A stretch of DNA of 7,416 nucleotides from Deferribacteraceae bacterium. Lineage in GTDB: Bacteria; Chrysiogenota; Deferribacteres; Deferribacterales; JAISNW01. The notes beneath the pieces are model-generated. The model did not search any database and was not told the DNA's origin. It saw nothing but the letters and a program-made list of their open reading frames with translations. The position numbers and the translations under genes were made by a program. Positions 5,530 through 7,416 of this stretch are shown here, one piece after another. Within the stretch, counting starts at the first letter, position 1, and each line of letters opens with the position of its first letter. The stretch covers positions 1 through 7,416 of the forward strand of contig JAITWF010000034.1 of NCBI GenBank assembly GCA_031285415.1, given 5' to 3'.

Positions 5530-6239
5530 AGTTTCACCTTAAAGTTAAAGAAAAATACCTTGCCAGTTGCGGCGAACTTTCTATAGTACTTCGTCTTGTA
5601 GTAGTCGCCGAGGTCGTTTAGATATGGCGCACCGAGAGTGCTCTCTATACCACTCACCTGTGCGAAGTTCTCATTAATCTCCATAGCGTAATCTTCATGG
5701 TCGGTGGCAACAGTGATAGATCCGCCATCTACTAAGCGATCTCTCATCAACTCCATAAACCAACTCTTGAGTAGGCGGCGTTTCTTATGCCGCTTCTTCG
5801 GCCACGGATCGGGGAAGTTGACGTAAAATCCCGATACCGACTTTAGCGGCAGCATACGCACAAACAGCTCTGCGTCAAACTGTAGTAAGCGAACGTTGCT
5901 TAGCTCCCCTCTGAGGACACGGTTTATCGCCTTCTCAAAGATCTCGTGAAATACCTCAAAGCCGAGCCAGTTTGAAGCTGGATTATTTGAGGCGTGGTGA
6001 GTGATAAACTCGCCATTTCCGATACCGATCTCTACGTAGAGCGGATTGTTATTTGCGAATACGTCGCTAATCACAGCTGGTGCAAACTTTGTGTCTGGCG
6101 TTACCTGCGCCCACACAGGGTTTGCACGCATGAAGATCCCCTCTTCAAAATCCCATTTAAAGTGTGGTGCGCCCTGCGCTATAACGTCGGTATAGCGCAC
6201 CCCTCCCTGTCGATACGATCTATAGATAACCTGTTCCAT
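5526..6239 (-). CDS. trmB: tRNA (guanine-N7-)-methyltransferase (m7G46)
   Basis: It methylates N7 of G46 in the tRNA variable loop using S-adenosylmethionine. The protein has 237 residues. A long N-terminal lead (1-66) precedes the SAM-binding motif YVEIGIGNGEF (68-78). Acidic Glu95 follows in LGFEVF, then NVRLLQFDAE (115-124) and the signature NFPDPWPKKRHKKRRLL (141-157) with Asp144. TVATDHEDYAMEI lies at 176-188. The family's C-terminal TxxE motif reads TKYY (216-219), so the Glu is Tyr here. ATG is 1 nt after the enzyme I stop; a weak GGA lies 8 nt upstream, inside that gene. The stop overlaps nfeD by 4 nt (ATGA), so the three genes are likely co-translated. Family assignment is secure despite the altered C-terminal motif. 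Confidence 0.94.
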   Translation of the reverse strand: MEQVIYRSYRQGGVRYTDVIAQGAPHFKWDFEEGIFMRANPVWAQVTPDTKFAPAVISDVFANNNPLYVEIGIGNGEFITHHASNNPASNWLGFEVFHEIFEKAINRVLRGELSNVRLLQFDAELFVRMLPLKSVSGFYVNFPDPWPKKRHKKRRLLKSWFMELMRDRLVDGGSITVATDHEDYAMEINENFAQVSGIESTLGAPYLNDLGDYYKTKYYRKFAATGKVFFFNFKVKL

Positions 6240-6240
6240 C

Positions 6241-7416
6241 TTATATTTCCATTATTATATTTTTAGATTGAGCGATAGCCCTTGTCTGCAATGCCTTTGC
6301 GACTTTATCTTTCACTGCGCTTAACTCTGTTCCTCTAATCATCTTTTTGACACCGCCGATAGCATTTGCGTTCATGCTAAGGCTCTTTATGCCAAGCCCT
6401 AGAAGCACTTTAGCGGTTACAGGATCGCCTGCCATCTCTCCGCAAACCGATATATCGATATTATTGGCATTTGCCGCCTCTGCAACCATCTTGATCGCCC
6501 TAAGAACCGCTGGCTGCATAGGGTTTGCAAGCTCTTCAAGAGATTTACTCTCCCTCTCTGCCGCCATTACATATTGGCAGAGATCGTTTGTGCCGATACT
6601 AAAGAAATCCACTATCTCCGCAAGTTCATTCGCCATAAAGACCGCCGCAGGCGTCTCGATCATCACACCAAATGGCACAGGGTACTTATGCGGCGTACCG
6701 CTCTGCTCTAGAAGCTCGTGCGCCCTTGCAAGCATTCCTCGCACAAGCTCGACCTCCTCCACTACCGACACCATCGGGATCATAATCCGCAGATCATGCT
6801 CTGCACCTGCTCGCAAGATCGCCTTGAGGTGGGTAATAAAGTAATCCCTATACTCCTGATATAGACGCACTCCACGCACGCCGAGCATACTACTTTTGCC
6901 ATCGTTCATCCAGAATATAGTCTTGTCGCCACCAGCGTCTAGCGTGCGCACAACTATAGGAGAGGTTGAAAATAGCGAAAAGATAGCCTCTAGAGCGATC
7001 GTCTGCATATTTTCAGAGGGGGGAATTCGGCTATTCATATAGAGGAACTCTGTGCGTAGAAGCCCTATCCCCTCAGCACCATTCTGCATTGCAAGCTCTG
7101 CCGTTGTAATATCGCCAACGTTTCCATAGATCGGCACAGTGTAGCCGTCAAGGCTCGTCGCCTGTCCCTGGCTGTCGTTGCGGTCGGATGATAGCTGCTC
7201 CTGCCAAAGTCGGTATCGCTCATTAAAATCTGCTAACACCTCGTCAGTGGGGTCGACTATCACCTCTGGCACCGATGTATCAAGCACCACTGTGGCACCC
7301 TTTGCGATACTATTTATCTTGACTCCGCTGATTGCAGGGATATTCAACGCCCTTGCAAGCACCGCCACATGAGACGATGCTCCGCCGACCTCTGTGATAA
7401 TCCCCCGAAGCTGCCG
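6241..7416 (-). CDS. ptsP: Phosphoenolpyruvate-protein phosphotransferase (PTS enzyme I / EI-Ntr), C-terminal 391 residues, 5' end outside window
   Basis: Enzyme I takes phosphate from phosphoenolpyruvate onto a histidine and passes it to HPr or NPr. The reading frame is open to the window edge, starting ...RQLRGIITEV. The phosphohistidine motif is GGASSHVAVLARAL, with its His codon at 7369-7371, so the GTG at 7368 is internal and not a start. The PEP-binding barrel follows with GIGLLRTEFLYM, RTLDAGGDK, MLGVRGVRLY, IMIPMVS, MIETPAA and DFFSIGTNDLCQY. The active-site Cys is in SVCGEMAGDP (codon 6442-6444). His-to-Cys spacing (309 residues) is close to that of E. coli EI. The stretch LSMNANAIGGVKKMIR after the Cys looks to me slightly closer to PtsP (nitrogen-PTS) than to PtsI. 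That choice is uncertain, since any N-terminal GAF domain would lie off-window. No HPr or EII gene is seen. Confidence 0.93.
   Translation of the reverse strand, partial: RQLRGIITEVGGASSHVAVLARALNIPAISGVKINSIAKGATVVLDTSVPEVIVDPTDEVLADFNERYRLWQEQLSSDRNDSQGQATSLDGYTVPIYGNVGDITTAELAMQNGAEGIGLLRTEFLYMNSRIPPSENMQTIALEAIFSLFSTSPIVVRTLDAGGDKTIFWMNDGKSSMLGVRGVRLYQEYRDYFITHLKAILRAGAEHDLRIMIPMVSVVEEVELVRGMLARAHELLEQSGTPHKYPVPFGVMIETPAAVFMANELAEIVDFFSIGTNDLCQYVMAAERESKSLEELANPMQPAVLRAIKMVAEAANANNIDISVCGEMAGDPVTAKVLLGLGIKSLSMNANAIGGVKKMIRGTELSAVKDKVAKALQTRAIAQSKNIIMEI

Noticed and set aside
6347..6844. 165-codon open frame on the plus strand
   Set aside because: Antisense to the enzyme I active-site region; Ser/Ile/Ala-rich without motifs.
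7366..7368. GTG as the start of the enzyme I gene
   Set aside because: The frame continues upstream through GIITEVGGASSH, which is the conserved phosphohistidine motif, so the GTG is an internal Val codon.

Overview
The window is a compact run of genes, all read on the minus strand, from a Gram-negative-type bacterium. Two enzymes of Kdo metabolism (KdsB and KdsD) imply a lipopolysaccharide outer membrane. Gene order and protein style fit a deep-branching or delta-/Deferribacterota-like lineage better than an enteric one, but this is a weak inference and I do not assign a species. No rRNA, tRNA, CRISPR array, phage or insertion-sequence gene is visible.

Reading in the direction of transcription (right to left): the C-terminal 391 residues of a PTS enzyme I family protein (6241-7416, cut by the window edge); trmB (tRNA m7G46 methyltransferase, 5526-6239); a full-length membrane NfeD/ClpP-class serine protease (4288-5529); kdsB (CMP-Kdo synthetase, 3509-4240); pyrG (CTP synthase, 1897-3516); kdsD (arabinose-5-phosphate isomerase, 933-1904); an unrecognised 181-residue protein (377-922); and a 60-residue four-cysteine protein starting at TTG (53-235). 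Gaps are 1 nt (EI/trmB), a 4-nt overlap (trmB/nfeD), 47 nt (nfeD/kdsB), two 8-nt overlaps (kdsB/pyrG/kdsD) and 10 nt (kdsD/181-aa gene), so 377-7416 looks like one or two operons.

kdsB, pyrG and kdsD work together: KdsD makes arabinose-5-phosphate, the precursor of Kdo; PyrG makes CTP; KdsB uses CTP to activate Kdo. kdsA, often found in such clusters, is absent here.

The main surprise is in pyrG. The glutaminase domain is full length and in frame, but the cysteine nucleophile motif (normally GICLGMQ) reads GLGSMGMQ, with no Cys and one extra residue. The catalytic histidine (normally in FHPE) is a leucine (YLPE), and the oxyanion-hole PGGFG is PAGFG. I infer an ammonia-only or otherwise repurposed CTP synthase.

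The left end (1-376) holds three copies of a modular two-hairpin repeat. The first hairpin is G/C-rich and similar in all copies. The second differs in sequence from copy to copy, yet its arms stay complementary each time. Two copies lie tail to tail, and the small cysteine-rich gene sits between copies 1 and 2.
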